This document shows, piece after piece, positions 35,903 to 44,379 of a stretch of 64,000 bases of DNA. Made by a program: the position numbers and the translations under genes. The stretch covers positions 1,054,001-1,118,000 of the forward strand of contig NZ_JPOO01000001.1 in NCBI RefSeq assembly GCF_000733925.1, written 5' to 3'. The notes below the pieces were generated by a model that saw nothing but the letters and a program-made list of their open reading frames with translations, made no database searches and was not told the DNA's origin. The stretch comes from Arenibacter algicola. Its GTDB lineage: Bacteria; Bacteroidota; Bacteroidia; Flavobacteriales; Flavobacteriaceae. How positions within the stretch are numbered: position 1 is the stretch's first letter; each line of letters starts with the position of its first letter.

Positions 35903-35968
35903 ATGAAAGTTTTAATAAACGATAATTTTGGCGCGGACTTAAACGGTAAAGTGAATTTAAAAATTTAA
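35903..35968 (+). pseudogene. Possible gene remnant before the integrase
   Basis: A 21-codon frame (MKVLINDNFGADLNGKVNLK) ends at TAA, and the same frame continues with VKLTEASEIQDVLVKSI, which looks coding, until it runs into the integrase end. It could be a truncated small gene. Very weak. Confidence 0.2.
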
Positions 35969-36028
35969 GTTAAGCTTACAGAGGCATCCGAGATCCAAGA
36001 TGTTTTAGTAAAAAGTATCTTGTGTGGT

Positions 36029-37249
36029 CTATGTAGAAAACTGACCCAGTTTCTCCCTTAAAACCTTCATATCCTCCTCCACCTTGGAATCGATAATTTT
36101 GGCATAGTGCTGGGTGGTCCTTAAATTTTTATGCCCTAGCATTTTACCTACGGTCTCAATTGGAACCCCATTGGTCAAGGTAACCGTAGTGGCAAAAGTA
36201 TGGCGGGCTAAGTGGGTGGTAAGGTTTTTTTTGATATTACAACGGTCGGCAATTTCTTTTAAATAGGAGTTGGACTTCTGATTGCTCAATACCGGGATTA
36301 CGCAATCTTTGTTCACCACCTTTGGATGGTCTTTATATTTTTCTATGATAGCCACTGCGGTCGGCAATAGGGGTATGGTAAATCCGGTATCGGTTTTGGT
36401 GCGTTTGGATTTTATGTAAAAACCACCCTCCTCATTTTGATAAATCTCATCTGGGCGCAAAGATTGGATATCTACATAGGCCAAACCTGTGAAACAACAG
36501 AGTACAAACATGTCCCGAACCACATTTAGCCTATCTCCTTCAATTTTTTTATCAATAAGGGCCTGGAGTTCTTCTTTGGAGAGAAACTCGCGCTCCACAA
36601 TCTTAAATTGCACCTTGTAGTTGTAGAAGGGGTCTTTGGAGATCCAATCGTTCCCAACGGCAATTCGAACGATCTTCTTAAAGTTATTTACGTATTTCAG
36701 GGCAGAATTGTGGTTGCACTCTTTCGTTACTTTTAAAAAGTATTCGAAACCCTTTATAAACTTGAGGTCCACATCCCGGACCGGAATATCATTTTTTCGG
36801 TATTCGGTCTTGATATAATCCGCAACATGGCTACGGGTGGTATGGTATCTTTTGTAGGTGCCCAGTGCGAATTCTATCCCGACCAGTTTTTCCATTTGTT
36901 GATTGTGCTCGTCAAAGAGTTGGATCAACATTTTTAGCTTGGCATCTTTGCCCAAGTATTTATCCTTAACATCATGAACGGTAAAAGGCTGCCCTTCCTC
37001 AATTAAGTCGTGTTGAATTTTATTAACCTTATGCCTAATAGTAGCCATAAAGCGATTCAATTCCTCTGCTTCATAACCTTTTCCCTTCAATTTATTCATG
37101 CGGGAATCCCATTTGGACGGATCAATTTTTCGGTTTAGACTAATTGATGTTCTGCGCCCATCCACCGTAATTCTTAGGTATAGGCCCGCTTTTCCGTTCT
37201 TGTCACGACGCTCATCTTTAAGGTAAAAAAGTGTAGAAAATGAATTCAT
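36029..37249 (-). CDS. Tyrosine recombinase (IntDOT-like Bacteroidota integrase)
   Basis: A 406-residue integrase. It has an arm-binding N-domain (FYLKDERRDKNGKAGLYLRI), a SAM-like core-binding domain (residues ~105-200) and a catalytic domain with HLARH (H-x-x-R), LGHKNLRTTQHYAKI (His/Trp position and nucleophile Tyr). The first catalytic Arg is replaced: the motif reads FTGLAYVDIQSL where other families have TGLR. The same loss is known from IntDOT of CTnDOT. The ATG at 37249 is used because the longer frame starts with TTG. It lies 240 bp from ssrA and should integrate the island there. Confidence 0.93.
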   Translation of the reverse strand: MNSFSTLFYLKDERRDKNGKAGLYLRITVDGRRTSISLNRKIDPSKWDSRMNKLKGKGYEAEELNRFMATIRHKVNKIQHDLIEEGQPFTVHDVKDKYLGKDAKLKMLIQLFDEHNQQMEKLVGIEFALGTYKRYHTTRSHVADYIKTEYRKNDIPVRDVDLKFIKGFEYFLKVTKECNHNSALKYVNNFKKIVRIAVGNDWISKDPFYNYKVQFKIVEREFLSKEELQALIDKKIEGDRLNVVRDMFVLCCFTGLAYVDIQSLRPDEIYQNEEGGFYIKSKRTKTDTGFTIPLLPTAVAIIEKYKDHPKVVNKDCVIPVLSNQKSNSYLKEIADRCNIKKNLTTHLARHTFATTVTLTNGVPIETVGKMLGHKNLRTTQHYAKIIDSKVEEDMKVLREKLGQFST

Positions 37250-37432
37250 CAATTTTTAGGTGTCGATTATTGCGAAATAAAGATATAAAAAAGAATTTAT
37301 ATAATTTTGTAATTACCTAAAAAATAGATATTTACATGGATATCGACACCACTTTTTATTTTTTAAAATAGGTGTCGATTTGGTGACTTTTTATTTGATA
37401 TTATTTGGTTTAAAATGATATGGAATAAAATA

Positions 37433-37467
37433 AAAAACCCTGTAAATCATACGATTACAGGGTTTTT
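37433..37467 (-). terminator. Island-borne terminator downstream of ssrA
   Basis: AAAAACCCTGTAA(A)T and ATTACAGGGTTTTT pair, followed on the minus strand by a T-rich tract. It is 23 nt beyond the tmRNA 3' end and lies inside the island, so the island replaces the ssrA terminator it displaced. Confidence 0.8.
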
Positions 37468-37489
37468 GGTGTGAAATGGTATCATTTCA

Positions 37490-37504
37490 GTGGAGCCGGA
37501 GGGA
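37490..37504 (-). other. Island attachment site, ssrA-proximal border (att core)
   Basis: GTGGAGCCGGAGGGA forms the last 14 nt of tmRNA (acceptor and T-arm) plus one base. It is identical to 16603-16617. Integration here keeps tmRNA intact because the element supplies the same 3' sequence. Confidence 0.75.
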
Positions 37505-37886
37505 TTCGAACCCTCGTCCAAACAAGCAATTACAATGCCTTCTACATGCTTAGTTCCTAATTGATTTTCGATGTGCACCTGACTAGAAACAGCCTAATAC
37601 ACACTTATCTTCTTAAGTTTTGGTGATAGTGCCGAAGCTTCACTACCCTTGTGTTGACTTTGATGGTGCTTCTGAAAGGGACGCCGTCAACAAGGGCTTC
37701 CCAGAAACATCTCGCTTTCCCGCCTTGCGGGAACGAGGCTAAATCCTACTATGATTCGGATTAAGCGGCAAGAGCGTAATTATTTTCGCCAATTAAAAAG
37801 TGTGGAAAATGAGATTAACGAGCTGTAGCCCAGCGCTCGGCATGCTTACATTCCAATTGGTCTCGCTGTCAAAACCAGTCGGCCCC
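37491..37886 (-). ncRNA. ssrA: Transfer-messenger RNA (tmRNA)
   Basis: A 396-nt tmRNA. The 5' end (37886) reads GGGGCCGACTGGTTTTGACAG and the 3' end (37491) reads GGGTTCGAATCCCTCCGGCT followed by CCA, giving the tRNA-like domain. The tag frame, 37790 to 37761, encodes GENNYALAA and TAA, the standard Bacteroidota proteolysis tag (with Ala charged on the tmRNA as first residue). tmRNA frees stalled ribosomes and marks incomplete proteins for degradation. The 3' end is the island target. Confidence 0.96.
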
Positions 37887-37898
37887 TTCAATGAGATA

Positions 37899-38195
37899 GG
37901 TACGCCTTGGCGTACCGTAATCGAACCTGCCTGCCGGCAGGCAGGTTGAATCCCGCCACCGGCGGGATATTTTATTCCAACCTGTCTAACCGTAAGAAAT
38001 AGCCGGGTTGAATCCCGCCTTGGCGGAATCTTATTCTCTCATCTTTTTTTTCAATGAACTATTATAATCTTTTCTTGGGCGTTCCTTTTTTTTGTCCTGC
38101 AAGGTTTTCAAAACCTTGTAGATATAAAAAAGGTCGGGCTTTCGGCTATATTTTTTTGATTCTTTCCCGAACACGGTCCAGGGAAAATCAAAAAA
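37899..38195. repeat. Cluster of intergenic hairpin repeats
   Basis: Six inverted repeats in ~300 bp upstream of ssrA: GGTACGCC-TT-GGCGTACC (37899-37916); a perfect 24-bp palindrome around CCTGCCTGCCGGCAGGCAGG (37924-37947); ATCCCGCC-ACC-GGCGGGAT (37950-37968); an imperfect AATCCCGCC/GGCGGAATC (38011-38030); CAAGGTTTT-C-AAAACCTTG (38100-38118); and TTTTTTGATT(C)TTTCCC/GGGAAAATCAAAAAA (38152-38195). These look like mobile hairpins of the kind scattered through flavobacterial genomes. The first lies at the ssrA promoter and may affect it. No gene is seen in 37887-38326. Confidence 0.8.
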
Positions 38196-38326
38196 GATGC
38201 CGCCTCTATCCCTAACGCGGTCGCCAAAGGTACTCCAAAAACTATTCCAAAAAAAGTTTTGCTAGTCAACTTGTCATGTGTTATATTTATAACTTTATTA
38301 GCACATATAGTTATAAAATTATATTT

Positions 38327-39547
38327 ATGAAATTTGGGATTATAAGGGAACGAAAAAATCCACCCGATCGTAGAGTGGTCCTAACACCGGATGCCTGCAA
38401 AAAGATGCTTGCTAAATTCCCGGAAGCGGAAATTATGGTAGAGCCTTCCCCTATTAGGGTTTATACCGATGAAGAATATCGGGAACATGGGCTTAATGTA
38501 ACGCAGGAAATGGAAAATTGCGACGTGCTTATTGGTGTAAAGGAAGTCCCTATAGAATATTTGATTCCCAATAAAAAATATTTCTTTTTTTCGCACACCA
38601 TAAAAAAGCAATCCTATAATAGAAATCTGCTTAGGGCTGTATTGGAAAAGAATATTGAATTATATGATCATGAAGTCATTACAGGTGTCAAAGGTCAGCG
38701 CTTGGTGGCATTTGGTAGATATGCCGGAATAGTTGGCGCCTATAACGGTTTAAGGACGTATGGTCTTAAGTTGGGTTTGTTTCAATTGCCAAAGGCGGAA
38801 ACTTTGGCCGACCAGCAGGCTTTGATATCCGAATTAAGAAAAGTGAAACTTCCCAATATCAAAATTATTTTGACCGGTAGGGGTAGGGTAGGCAATGGCG
38901 CAAAAGAAATGCTGGATGCCATGGACATCAAAAAAGTTGGAGTAGCCGATTATCTGAATAAAACCTTTCAGGAACCCGTATATTGTCAGATAGATGCCTC
39001 GGAATACAACAAGCGCAAAGATGGAGTTAGGGGAAATAAGTCCAACTTTTTTGCCCATCCGGAAGAATACAGATCCAATTTTTTTCGTTTTGCAAAAGTA
39101 TCCGATTTGTATATCGCCGGTCATTTTTACGGTGACATGGCGCCTTATCTTTTTACAAGGGAAGATGCCAAAAGTCCCGATTTTAAAATAAAGGTCGTAG
39201 CTGATATCAGCTGCGATATAGACGGGCCTGTAGCTACAACCATAAGACCCAGTACTATAGCCGATCCCATTTATGGCTATGATGCCCTCACAGAAACGGA
39301 AGTGGATTATAAGAACCCCCATGCCATTGCAGTAATGGCTGTTGATAATTTGCCCTGCGAATTGCCCCGGGATGCCAGTATAGGTTTTGGCGAGGCCTTT
39401 GTAAAATATGTAATTCCTGCTTTTTTTAACGGGGATGAAGACGGAGTATTGGAACACGCAAGAATGACGAAGAACGGAAAACTTACCAAGAGATATTCCT
39501 ATCTACAGGATTATGTGGACGGCCTAGGGGTGGTGAACAGTGAGTAG
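38327..39547 (+). CDS. AlaDH/PNT-family NAD(P)-dependent oxidoreductase (lysine/saccharopine dehydrogenase-like)
   Basis: A 406-residue protein with the alanine dehydrogenase/transhydrogenase N-terminal domain: MKFGIIRERKNPPDRRVVLT, then VMVEPS-like EIMVEPSPIRVYTDEEY and DVLIGVKEVP. A Rossmann site follows (ILTGRGRVGNGAKEML) and a C-terminal catalytic part with VADISCDIDGPVATT. The pattern fits NAD-dependent saccharopine (lysine-forming) dehydrogenase relatives common in Flavobacteriia; the exact reaction is unproven. I chose ATG 38327 because the 17 upstream residues have no family match. Confidence 0.87.
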   Translation: MKFGIIRERKNPPDRRVVLTPDACKKMLAKFPEAEIMVEPSPIRVYTDEEYREHGLNVTQEMENCDVLIGVKEVPIEYLIPNKKYFFFSHTIKKQSYNRNLLRAVLEKNIELYDHEVITGVKGQRLVAFGRYAGIVGAYNGLRTYGLKLGLFQLPKAETLADQQALISELRKVKLPNIKIILTGRGRVGNGAKEMLDAMDIKKVGVADYLNKTFQEPVYCQIDASEYNKRKDGVRGNKSNFFAHPEEYRSNFFRFAKVSDLYIAGHFYGDMAPYLFTREDAKSPDFKIKVVADISCDIDGPVATTIRPSTIADPIYGYDALTETEVDYKNPHAIAVMAVDNLPCELPRDASIGFGEAFVKYVIPAFFNGDEDGVLEHARMTKNGKLTKRYSYLQDYVDGLGVVNSE

Positions 39548-39644
39548 TAATCAGTAAACAGTGCCAGTATTCAGTAAGTAGTGATGTTCACATTAAAAGT
39601 GGGTAGTGGGCACAAAACTGACTACGGGGTAAATTGGACTTTTT

Positions 39645-40760
39645 TTATTCCACAATAATCTTCCATTCAATAGTAGGATGTACTTTGGGAGCGGTGTAAG
39701 CGCCCAAGGCTAGTAGTTGTAGTGTCAAGGTATTCAACTTTTCCAAAGTTTTTACTTTTAGAATTTTTGATTCCCCTGCCGGAATTTCAAATACAGGAGA
39801 GCTATCATAAAAAGTGTAGGGCATAGCATTCTCGAACAATAGATCACTACTTGATATATTCGTGAGCTCCACTTCCAAAACCTGTGTTTTTTCAATATAC
39901 GCTGCTTTCACAATTTCAATGCTAGACTGCAACAATGGCTTAAGGTATTCGGCCTTCCCAACCAACAATTCGTTATAAGCGGCTACGGTTCTACCCGAAA
40001 AAAGAGCCTCCTTTAGACCTTCAATGCTCTTCTCCTTGGCAAATACCAAGGTAATGGGCCTATGGTTCCCTTTTTGGGTATAGCTCCAATCTATTAAGCC
40101 ATGAATGTCGCTGGTGCCCATTATGGTTAAATTGTTCTCCAAGGCCAGGGCAAGCGATTCTTCGGAATAATCCACAGTATTAATGACCTCAATACCGTGC
40201 AATTCCCCTTTTTTTATGCGCTCCTTTTGGAAATCACTGAGTATAGGTGTTCCGGCCGGACTTTGGGCATACCAGGCAGGATGGTTCCAAAATACAAAGG
40301 CATTTTGTTTTTTGGCTGTGCTGAAGGCATCTTCGGCATCTTCATGTAATAATAGATTGGCATCAGTAATAAAAACGGCATTGTTGTGTCCAACAGGTGC
40401 GGAACGTGTTATTTCAGAACCTGGGATTATTAAAAGGTCATGTTCCTTGGCTTCCTCCATGGCCAAATGGTAGGCACGGTTACGATCCGGATGGGGAATA
40501 TCTGCCTTGTGGGGCTGGTACTCCAAATGTTCTGTAAGGGATATGGCATCCAAGTTTTCCCGTAGTGCTTCCTCCACTCTAATTGTTGGCCAAACCTTGC
40601 CATCGGAAAATACACTGTGCATATGTAGATCGGTCTTCAAGGTAACATAACCCTCTATATCGGGATAGGATAAGGGCTGTGCCCCGGCATGTGAATGGGT
40701 TTGTGCGTTTATATTTAGGAAGGAGAAAAGCGAAGCTAGGGCTATAAAGGTAGTTTTCAT
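39645..40760 (-). CDS. PHP-domain phosphoesterase (Sb-PDE family), exported
   Basis: A 371-residue secreted enzyme: signal peptide to about residue 19 (NINAQTH), then a PHP metal site: DLHMHSVFSDG, LTEHLE, GSEITR, and later NHPAW and SDIH, all metal ligands in the right order. A C-terminal beta domain follows (LEVELTNISSSDLLFE, then PAGESKILKV). Members are called Sb-PDE phosphodiesterases; substrate unknown. Convergent with the oxidoreductase at 38327 and close to sulfatases, so a role in use of external organic phosphate or glycans is possible. Confidence 0.88.
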   Translation of the reverse strand: MKTTFIALASLFSFLNINAQTHSHAGAQPLSYPDIEGYVTLKTDLHMHSVFSDGKVWPTIRVEEALRENLDAISLTEHLEYQPHKADIPHPDRNRAYHLAMEEAKEHDLLIIPGSEITRSAPVGHNNAVFITDANLLLHEDAEDAFSTAKKQNAFVFWNHPAWYAQSPAGTPILSDFQKERIKKGELHGIEVINTVDYSEESLALALENNLTIMGTSDIHGLIDWSYTQKGNHRPITLVFAKEKSIEGLKEALFSGRTVAAYNELLVGKAEYLKPLLQSSIEIVKAAYIEKTQVLEVELTNISSSDLLFENAMPYTFYDSSPVFEIPAGESKILKVKTLEKLNTLTLQLLALGAYTAPKVHPTIEWKIIVE

Positions 40761-40852
40761 TTCGGTTGTTTTTTCAAAAATAATGGATTGTATATCTTGA
40801 AAATAAAGAAAAATATGTTCATTTGGTTAAGAAAAGGTAAATTAAGTCCATC

Positions 40853-41209
40853 ATGAATCCAGCTGAAGAATATATCCTAAATCAGCCTGAGCCCTACAGG
40901 GGAATTCTATTGTTCCTTCAATCGGTTATTGAAGGTGCCATTCCAGGCGTGGAAATAAAATATAAATATAAAATCCCGTTCTACTACATCAATGGTAGGC
41001 CCTATTGCTATTTAAACCAAAGCAGGGATTATGTGGATTTGGGGTTTTGGAATGCGGCCCATTTAAGTGTGCATTTGGATCAGATGAACACAGAAGGAAG
41101 AAAAATGATGAAATCCCTTCGTTACAGATCCCTCGAAGACATTGATACTAACGTTTTAAAGGAAGTCCTGGAGGATGCCTATAGCGTTAAGGATAAAAAA
41201 TTTTGGTAA
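40853..41209 (+). CDS. DUF1801 (YdhG-like) protein
   Basis: A 118-residue protein with the DUF1801 layout: N-terminal helix AEEYILNQPEPYRGILLFLQ, IPGVEIKYKYKIPFYYINGR, PYCYLNQSRDYVDLGF, and a C-terminal DTNVLKEVLEDAYSVKDKKF helix. The fold is a small iron-chaperone-like alpha/beta domain; function unknown. It is alone, divergent from the PHP gene. Confidence 0.85.
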   Translation: MNPAEEYILNQPEPYRGILLFLQSVIEGAIPGVEIKYKYKIPFYYINGRPYCYLNQSRDYVDLGFWNAAHLSVHLDQMNTEGRKMMKSLRYRSLEDIDTNVLKEVLEDAYSVKDKKFW

Positions 41210-41265
41210 TAGAAATCTGCTCTTAAAGTCAGTATTAGTCGTAAATAAGCCTGAAATTATGACAA

Positions 41266-41283
41266 TTTTTTTTTTTTTTTTTT
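41266..41283 (+). repeat. Poly-T run (18 T)
   Basis: An uninterrupted 18-nt T homopolymer lies directly in front of the 7-bp tandem repeat. Its exact length may vary between cells or by sequencing error. Confidence 0.9.
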
Positions 41284-41286
41284 GCT

Positions 41287-41391
41287 ACTGACCACTGACC
41301 ACTGACCACTGACCACTGACCACTGACCACTGACCACTGACCACTGACCACTGACCACTGACCACTGACCACTGACTACTGACCACTGATT
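41287..41391 (+). repeat. 7-bp tandem repeat (ACTGACC)n running into a sulfatase stop codon
   Basis: Fifteen head-to-tail units of ACTGACC, of which unit 13 (ACTGACT) and unit 15 (ACTGATT) differ. The last unit overlaps the stop codon of the minus-strand sulfatase (41390-41392). A degenerate trace of a similar repeat lies at about 39536-39600 on the other strand sense. Confidence 0.92.
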
Positions 41392-42997
41392 AATCCTCAA
41401 TCAACCCCTTGTCCTTATAAAGCTGAATATATTGGTTGCCCAACGAATCGGAATCTTTATATTTTTTCCTTAATCCATTCAGTTTTTCCTTCAATTCAGA
41501 TACCACTTGGGCATAATCCGGATCGCTAAATACATTGTTTAGTTCCTGAGAGTCTTTTTCGCGATCATAGAGTTCCCATACATCTACATCGTAATAAAAG
41601 TGTATCAATTTAAACTTCTTGGTGGCAATACCATAATGTCTTTTTACGGCATGTTCTGCCGGATATTCGTAATAATGATAGTAAACGGCATCCCTATCCC
41701 ATTTTTCCTTTTCACCCTTTAGCAAAGGCACTAGGCTTTTGCCCTGCATATCCTCTGGAGCTATTACACCGGCAACTTCCAAAAAGGTCTGGGCAAAATC
41801 AAGATTTTGTACCATTTCATCTTCTGTAGTGCCAGGAGTGATTACATTTGGCCATTTTATAAGTAGCGGGGTTTTAAAAGATTCATTGTACATAAAGCGC
41901 TTGTCGAACCAGCCGTGCTCCCCTAAATAAAAGCCTTGATCGGAAGTGTATACCACCAAAGTATTTTCGGTAAGTCCCTCATCATCCAAATAGTTCAATA
42001 CCCTCCCCACATTTTCATCAACTGCGGCAATGGTCCCTAAATAATCCTGCATATACCGCTGATATTTCCAAACCAACAGGGTAGAATCGTTCATGTTGCT
42101 GTACTCCTTTTTAAAGGCCTCGTTAATAGGGCCGTATACTTCATCCCATTCCGCTCTCTGTTCAGGATTAAATTTGTTTAGGCCTCCAATGCCCAAATGT
42201 TCCTCAATGTTTAATTCTGCCAGTACCTCATCCGTTATCTTTAGGTCATAACGCAGGGTCATATGCTTAAGGATGTTCATTTCAGCAGGTCCTGCAGTAG
42301 TTTCACGTGTAGCGTAATCGTCGAACAAAGTAGTAGGTAAAGGATAGGTTTTCTTTGTGAATTCTTTATAATGTCTTGGTGCTGGCATCCAGGACCTATG
42401 TGGAGCCTTGTGCAAATACATCAACATAAAAGGCTTCTTTGCATCCCTACGGTTTTGTAGCCAATCCAAGGTGAGGTCGGTGGTAATATCGGTAACATAT
42501 CCCTTAACGATGGTATCCCCTGTAGCCGTAATAAAACGGGGGTTGTAATAATCTCCCTGTCCCGGTAATATCTTAAATTCATCGAAACCTTTTGGGTTGT
42601 TGCCAAAATGGAGCTTCCCGAACATTGCGGTCTGGTAACCTGCCTTTTGTAACAATTGCGGGAAGGTAACGTTGGTGGTGTCAAATGGGGAGATATTATC
42701 TATCTTCCCGTTAATGTGACTATGCTTTCCTGTCAGGATAACGGCACGCGATGGTGCACAAATGGAATTGGTAACACTGGCGTTGGTAAAGAGCATTCCT
42801 TCCTTGGCAATTCTGTCTATATTGGGGGTGTTGATAAGCTTGTCATCATAAGCACTAATGGCCTGATAAGCATGGTCATCGGACATGATAAAAACTATAT
42901 TCGGTTTTTTTGAAATTTGTTCTTTTGCTTCCTGTTTGCAGGAGGTAAACAATAAAAAGGAGGATCCAAAAATTAGATAAAGAAATGCGTACTTCAT
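41390..42997 (-). CDS. Sulfatase (S1 family), lipoprotein
   Basis: A 535-residue formylglycine sulfatase. A lipobox LFTSC (Cys20) predicts surface or periplasmic anchoring. D40-D41 in NIVFIMSDDH bind calcium, and C80 in C-A-P-S-R is converted to formylglycine by a maturing enzyme not encoded here. TSDQGFYLGEHGWFDKR completes the metal site. The C-terminus is a helical DUF-like domain. It removes sulfate from an unidentified glycan. A second sulfatase gene lies 68 bp upstream on the same strand; a 7-bp tandem repeat abuts the stop. Confidence 0.94.
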   Translation of the reverse strand: MKYAFLYLIFGSSFLLFTSCKQEAKEQISKKPNIVFIMSDDHAYQAISAYDDKLINTPNIDRIAKEGMLFTNASVTNSICAPSRAVILTGKHSHINGKIDNISPFDTTNVTFPQLLQKAGYQTAMFGKLHFGNNPKGFDEFKILPGQGDYYNPRFITATGDTIVKGYVTDITTDLTLDWLQNRRDAKKPFMLMYLHKAPHRSWMPAPRHYKEFTKKTYPLPTTLFDDYATRETTAGPAEMNILKHMTLRYDLKITDEVLAELNIEEHLGIGGLNKFNPEQRAEWDEVYGPINEAFKKEYSNMNDSTLLVWKYQRYMQDYLGTIAAVDENVGRVLNYLDDEGLTENTLVVYTSDQGFYLGEHGWFDKRFMYNESFKTPLLIKWPNVITPGTTEDEMVQNLDFAQTFLEVAGVIAPEDMQGKSLVPLLKGEKEKWDRDAVYYHYYEYPAEHAVKRHYGIATKKFKLIHFYYDVDVWELYDREKDSQELNNVFSDPDYAQVVSELKEKLNGLRKKYKDSDSLGNQYIQLYKDKGLIED

Positions 42998-43065
42998 ATT
43001 AGGTGTTAAAATGCTTTAAAAATGTAAAAATAGGGCTTTGTTTCAATAAATCCAGAAGTGTGGAT

Positions 43066-44379
43066 CTATTTGTATTGGTTTAAAATTCCTTTAAAAGTGG
43101 TTAGTACCTCCTTTTGTTCTTTGGGATAGTTATCCGGTGAAAATGGATGTTCCTCCTCAATATCCTGAGCCAAATTATACAGTTCGCCAGTATCGTATAA
43201 TTTCCATTGTTTATTCTGTACATATCTTTTGGGTTCAAACTTCCCCCAATTAGGGGCGTAATGACAAAATATCCAATCCCTTTTTTGGGAATTATTACCC
43301 AAAAGTTGTTGGTAGAAGCTAATGCCGTCCAATGGCACGGGCGAAGTTGGCGTAGTTCCCGATATGTCCATCAACGTAGGCAGAAAATCTGTAAAATCTA
43401 TTAGATTATTATTTATGCTTTTGGGGGCAATTTTCCCTTTCCAGTTTGCTATAAAGGGAACATGGGTTCCTGCATCCGTGGTATGGCCTTTGTCGCCTTT
43501 AATTGAAATACCGTTGAAGCTAGAGGTAACATCGCGGTCGGTTCCATTGTCCCCTACGAAGAGTATCAGTGTATTTTCACGAATACCCAATTCTTCCGTT
43601 TTTTTGATTATTTCCCCTATTATCCTATCCATATACTCCACCATTTCACCAAAATAGGTAGGATCATTAATCTTCGACTTGGTGTCAAAGCCTTTAAATT
43701 CCTTATTGTTGGGAGTGGGCACAAAGGGGTCATGGGTCAGTACCATAGGGTAGTAGACAAAAAACGGGGAGTCTTTGTGGTCTTCCATAAAGGAAGTGAT
43801 ATTCTTTAGAAAGACGTCGGGACCATATTGGCCCTGGTGAGTTATTGCCCCATTTTTCTTTGTACTCAGCAAGGGGTCTTTGTACCTAGATCCCAAATGA
43901 TCAATTTGCCATAAACAATAGTCGTCAAATCCGGCTTTTTCAGGGGTTGTTCCAATTCGGTCACCAGCTAATTTTTGTTGATACGCATTTCCCAATAGCT
44001 GCCATTTTCCGGCGATATAAGTTTCGTAACCGGCTTCTTGCATATAATGCCCAAAGGTTTTTTCCCTTGGGTCCAGTAGACCAAAACCAATATAGTTTCG
44101 AAAGTTGTATTTGCCTGTCATAATCTGAACTCGAGAAGGGGTACACAGAGGGGTGGAATAGCAATGGTCAAATCGCATACCTTCATTGGCCAATTTGTCC
44201 AGGTTTGGAGTGGGATAACTACTGCCCCCATATGTGCCAATGGTCTCGTAGCCCAGATCATCGGCCATGATAAGAATTACATTCGGTTTTTTGACGGCAA
44301 TCTGGTTTTTGCCATTCTTGCACGATACGATCAAAAAAGTGGAGACTATTAGAATAAGATAGAATTGCAAGCGAAGCAT
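43066..44379 (-). CDS. Sulfatase (S1 family), lipoprotein
   Basis: A 437-residue arylsulfatase-like enzyme: lipobox LIVSC (Cys20), calcium-binding D40-D41 in NVILIMADDLGYE, and C79 in C-T-P-S-R, the formylglycine site, followed by TGKYNFRNY. The metal site is completed by FVGDNGTDRD. Shorter than its neighbour and of a different subfamily, so the pair may act on different linkages of one polysaccharide. Upstream of and co-directional with the 535-residue sulfatase. Confidence 0.94.
   Translation of the reverse strand: MLRLQFYLILIVSTFLIVSCKNGKNQIAVKKPNVILIMADDLGYETIGTYGGSSYPTPNLDKLANEGMRFDHCYSTPLCTPSRVQIMTGKYNFRNYIGFGLLDPREKTFGHYMQEAGYETYIAGKWQLLGNAYQQKLAGDRIGTTPEKAGFDDYCLWQIDHLGSRYKDPLLSTKKNGAITHQGQYGPDVFLKNITSFMEDHKDSPFFVYYPMVLTHDPFVPTPNNKEFKGFDTKSKINDPTYFGEMVEYMDRIIGEIIKKTEELGIRENTLILFVGDNGTDRDVTSSFNGISIKGDKGHTTDAGTHVPFIANWKGKIAPKSINNNLIDFTDFLPTLMDISGTTPTSPVPLDGISFYQQLLGNNSQKRDWIFCHYAPNWGKFEPKRYVQNKQWKLYDTGELYNLAQDIEEEHPFSPDNYPKEQKEVLTTFKGILNQYK

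Larger units (their letters stand above)
16603..37504. mobile_element. ~20.9-kb genomic island integrated at the 3' end of ssrA
   Basis: The element is bounded by 15-bp direct repeats of the tmRNA 3' end and carries a tyrosine recombinase (36029-37249) next to the intact ssrA copy. It contains toxin-antitoxin modules, XRE regulators, decayed insertion sequences and many unknown small genes, and is far less gene-dense than the flanks. I see no conjugation (Tra/Mob), replication or phage structural genes, so it looks like an integrative island that cannot transfer by itself, or a decayed one. The borders come directly from the sequence; mobility is inferred. Confidence 0.78.

Noticed and set aside
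16603..37504. Prophage or conjugative element
   Set aside because: No capsid, tail, portal, relaxase, Tra or replication gene could be found between the borders.
41287..41391. CRISPR array
   Set aside because: The units are 7 bp without spacers, and no cas genes are present.
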